A stretch of DNA of 64,000 nucleotides, from assembly GCA_022844275.1 (NCBI GenBank), contig JALHMB010000003.1, forward strand, positions 186,001-250,000. The letters run 5' to 3'. The stretch comes from Hyphomicrobiaceae bacterium (lineage in GTDB: Bacteria; Pseudomonadota; Alphaproteobacteria; Rhizobiales; Hyphomicrobiaceae). Each line of letters begins with the position of its first letter. The stretch's first letter is position 1. The notes beneath the pieces are model-generated. The model was not told the origin of the DNA. It saw nothing but the letters and a program-made list of their open reading frames with translations, and did no database searches. The position numbers and the translations under genes were made by a program. This document shows positions 62,030 through 64,000 of this stretch, one piece after another.

Positions 62030-63253
62030 TCAGGCAGCCTGCGTGTCGCCGGCGCTCTCTTCGGTCGAGCGGCGGCCGCGGGCGCTGCGCGAGAGAACGT
62101 CCGTGATGCGCTGCATGGCCGTGCGCTCGTCGAGCTTGTCGACCACCGCGATCTCGCGCGCCATGCGGTCGAGCGCGGACTCATAGAGCTGGCGCTCGGA
62201 GTAAGACTGCTCGGGCTGCGTCTCCGAGCGATAGAGATCGCGAACAACTTCGGCGATCGCGATGAGATCACCCGAGTTGATCTTGGCCTCGTATTCCTGC
62301 GCGCGGCGGCTCCACATGGTCCGCTTGATACGCGCGCGGCCCTTCAGCGTCTCCATGGCCCGCGTCACGATGTTGTCCTCGGCGAGCTTGCGGATGCCGG
62401 CCGTCTCGAGGCGCGCCGTCGGCACGCGCAGCGTGAGCTTGTCCTTCTCGATCTGGATCACGAACAGCTCGAGGGTCATGCCCGCGATCTCCTGCTCCTC
62501 GATCCCGATGATCTGGCCAACGCCGTGGGCCGGATAGACGATCGACTCGCCGATCTTGAAGCCATGACGCGAGTTCACCGGCTTCTTGGGAGCGGCGGCG
62601 AGCATCTGCTGACGCTTCGCCTCGGCAGCCTTCGCCGCCACGTCTTTCGGATTCGCGGCGCGCGGCATGGGCGGCTGAGCGGGCAGTACGGGCATCGCAG
62701 GCGCCGTCATCAGGCGCGACGCAGGCTTATGGACAGCCGCGGGCATGGCGCGCGCAGCCGGGGCCGCGGAAGCAGCCCTGGCACGCGCAGCGAGCAGGGC
62801 TTCAGCGGCTGCCTTGGGCGCAGCGACAGGAGCCTTCACAGCAGCACTTGGCTTCGCAGAGCCCTTGACGGGCGCCGCCTTGGCAGGGGCCGCAGGCTTT
62901 GCTGCCGCGGGCTTGGCCGCAGCAGCGGCGGGCTTGGCATGAGGCCGCTTGTCATCGGCCTTCTTCTTGAGGGCGGCTGGCACTTCGGCTTTGACTTTCG
63001 TATTGGGCGGGGCCGCGGCAACGACCTTCGCCTGGTTTTTGGATTGGGCCTTCACCGGCGCCTTGGCCGACGACTTCTCGGCGGCCTGGGCCTTCGCCGG
63101 GGCGGGCTTGACCTTCGCAGTCTTGGTGGCTGCAGCCTTGCTGTTTGCAGGCTTGGCGGCGACTTTCTTGGCCTGCAGCGCCTTGTCCGGCTTACGAGGC
63201 ACGGTCGGCTTCGCAGCAGACTTCGCCGGGGATTTCTTGCTCTGCGCCATCAC
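62030..63253 (-). CDS. carD: CarD-like transcription factor with long histone-H1-like tail
   Basis: A 407-residue CarD family protein. The CarD/CdnL core occupies about residues 231-395: the RNA-polymerase-interacting domain FKIGESIVYPAHGVGQIIGIEE followed by the helical DNA-binding part (DKLTLRVPTARLETAGIRKL, MWSRRAQEYEAKINSGDLIAIAEVVRDL). Standard alphaproteobacterial homologues are about 170 residues. Here 230 extra N-terminal residues form repeated Ala-Lys-Pro-Ala units, as in histone H1 or Caulobacter-type basic tails. CarD stabilises open promoter complexes at rRNA and other genes. It lies near fdxA, as in many rhizobia. The tail is disordered and very basic. Confidence 0.93.
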   Translation of the reverse strand: MMAQSKKSPAKSAAKPTVPRKPDKALQAKKVAAKPANSKAAATKTAKVKPAPAKAQAAEKSSAKAPVKAQSKNQAKVVAAAPPNTKVKAEVPAALKKKADDKRPHAKPAAAAAKPAAAKPAAPAKAAPVKGSAKPSAAVKAPVAAPKAAAEALLAARARAASAAPAARAMPAAVHKPASRLMTAPAMPVLPAQPPMPRAANPKDVAAKAAEAKRQQMLAAAPKKPVNSRHGFKIGESIVYPAHGVGQIIGIEEQEIAGMTLELFVIQIEKDKLTLRVPTARLETAGIRKLAEDNIVTRAMETLKGRARIKRTMWSRRAQEYEAKINSGDLIAIAEVVRDLYRSETQPEQSYSERQLYESALDRMAREIAVVDKLDERTAMQRITDVLSRSARGRRSTEESAGDTQAA

Positions 63254-63754
63254 TACATCTCACTCCGCGACCAATCACGATCAACCAGACGCCATCTCGA
63301 TCTCGTCACCCACCCAGAGTTGCAGCAGCCGTGACATACCCGCAAACGTCATGCGACAGGCCATGCCTGCACGGCAGCCCCAAATCCCGTCCCGAACAGG
63401 GGTTGCTACGTGCGCAACCCCACCCGCTCATAGTGGAAGAAGAGTTCGTCGCCGTGCCAATGCGCCGGCGCCAACGGCGCTGCGCTAACGGCCTCTAGAG
63501 CGAAAGAGGCATGAATGATCAGGCGACTGTTCACGCAAACCGCTCCCGCTCAGCCTGAATGTCGGCCACCGATCCGAACTCCGGAAGTTGGACTTTTGCC
63601 TCCGAGGGATCTTGTAACACATTTTTCATGCAGAATGAAGCCGTCCGGCACAAAGTTCCCGGACATAGCCTGTCCGAATGCTTAAGCCGACCGCGCAGCA
63701 GTATTCGAAATTCTTAGGATCGTTACTTTACGAGCACCCATGACTTTCGAGTGT
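63254..63754. other. carD-fdxA intergenic region with small hairpins
   Basis: No gene is supported in these 501 bases. A short stem CGGACA-TAGCC-TGTCCG lies at 63660-63676, downstream of fdxA. The inverted repeat GGGGTTGC..GCAACCCC at 63399-63421 lies 146 bases upstream of carD and could be part of its leader. No T-run follows either. Confidence 0.5.
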
Positions 63755-64000
63755 TCAGTCGCCTTCTCCAGGCTCTGCAGTGAAGTATTTTTCATACTTG
63801 TTCTGTTCATCGCGGAAGTTGTCCGCATCAGAGGGCGCGGGCTTCTTGGCGGTAATGTTCGGCCACTTGTCGGCATACTCGCGGTTCAGCTCCAGCCAGC
63901 TCTCTAACCCGGGTTCAGTATCCGGCTTGATCGCCTCGACCGGGCATTCTGGCTCGCACACCCCGCAGTCGATGCACTCGTCAGGGTGGATGACGAGCAT
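63755..64000 (-). CDS. fdxA: ferredoxin FdxA, C-terminal part (cut by window end)
   Basis: The visible 81 residues are the C-terminal part of a 7Fe/8Fe ferredoxin of about 112 residues. The second cluster motif [12 protein letters not shown] lies near the beginning of the visible part, followed by [30 protein letters not shown], the FdxA-specific tail. The first 30 residues, with the other cluster cysteines, lie beyond base 64000, so the methionine at 64000 is internal. It is an electron carrier in the cytoplasm. It is separated from carD by about 500 bases. Confidence 0.9.
   Translation of the reverse strand: MLVIHPDECIDCGVCEPECPVEAIKPDTEPGLESWLELNREYADKWPNITAKKPAPSDADNFRDEQNKYEKYFTAEPGEGD

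Noticed and set aside
1-64000. CRISPR array, rRNA operon, prophage or intact insertion sequence
   Set aside because: None seen: no regularly spaced repeats, no rRNA-like sequence, and no transposase, integrase or phage structural gene.

Overview
The window is high-GC chromosomal DNA from an alphaproteobacterium, most probably of the order Hyphomicrobiales (Rhizobiales). This rests on the ffh/rpsP/rimM cluster, rpsT close to dnaA, carD next to fdxA, a dimeric-type (lineage II) chlorite dismutase like that of Nitrobacter, and many CoA-ester catabolic genes. The genus cannot be named from the sequence alone. There is no rRNA, tRNA, CRISPR array, prophage or intact insertion sequence. About 52 protein genes are supported, two of them cut by the window ends.

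Layout. 1-6.6 kb (minus strand): gst, ffh, a GNAT acetyltransferase, rpsP, rimM, a small membrane protein, the ABC-F ATPase uup, and the first codons of a gene leaving the left edge. 7.1-13.2 kb: a 1753-residue periplasmic alpha-2-macroglobulin and a secreted Gly/Arg-rich protein. 13.3-19.7 kb: a Baeyer-Villiger monooxygenase, a YbjN-like protein, and a TRAP transporter operon (dctQ-dctM-dctP) ending in a MaoC hydratase. 19.9-24.2 kb: a coupled pair, an APH/AAA kinase fusion and a Pat-type protein acetyltransferase. 24.4-30.9 kb: MaoC plus CaiB CoA-transferase, an EamA exporter, gyrA and an HpcH aldolase. 31-33.3 kb: three tiny secreted proteins (a tandem pair and a six-cysteine protein) around a zinc alcohol dehydrogenase. 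33.5-41.5 kb: a degradation block (AtuA in two genes, TPR protein, amidase, 3-hydroxyisobutyryl-CoA hydrolase, CaiB transferase, MDR oxidoreductase, histidine phosphatase). 41.9-47.6 kb: lolC-lolD, rpsT, a rhodanese and dnaA. 47.7-54.4 kb: a DUF6282 amidohydrolase-like protein, a CBS/CorC membrane protein, a disordered protein, an HtrA-like protein without its catalytic triad, a GNAT, and a Bax-inhibitor-1 protein. 54.5-64 kb: ybbA-ybbP diverging from tesA, then thpR, chlorite dismutase, DUF3237, an FMO, carD with a long histone-H1-like tail, and the 3' part of fdxA.

The clearest structure outside the genes is a two-hairpin palindromic element of about 167 bp present twice in opposite orientation (33334-33501 and 41710-41876). 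Its hairpins end in CTAG, like IS630-type miniature elements. Its two copies enclose the 8.2-kb degradation block, and at each site an end coincides with a gene boundary (a stop codon at one, a start codon at the other). A second dispersed family (five copies) begins with an inverted repeat of the form TCGCGCC..GGCGCGA; four copies start 1-6 bases after a stop codon.

Functionally the region mixes core information genes (ffh, rpsP, rimM, gyrA, rpsT, dnaA, carD) and envelope genes (lolCD, ybbAP, alpha-2-macroglobulin) with CoA-thioester catabolism, flavin monooxygenases and transporters, as expected of a metabolically versatile soil or water bacterium.
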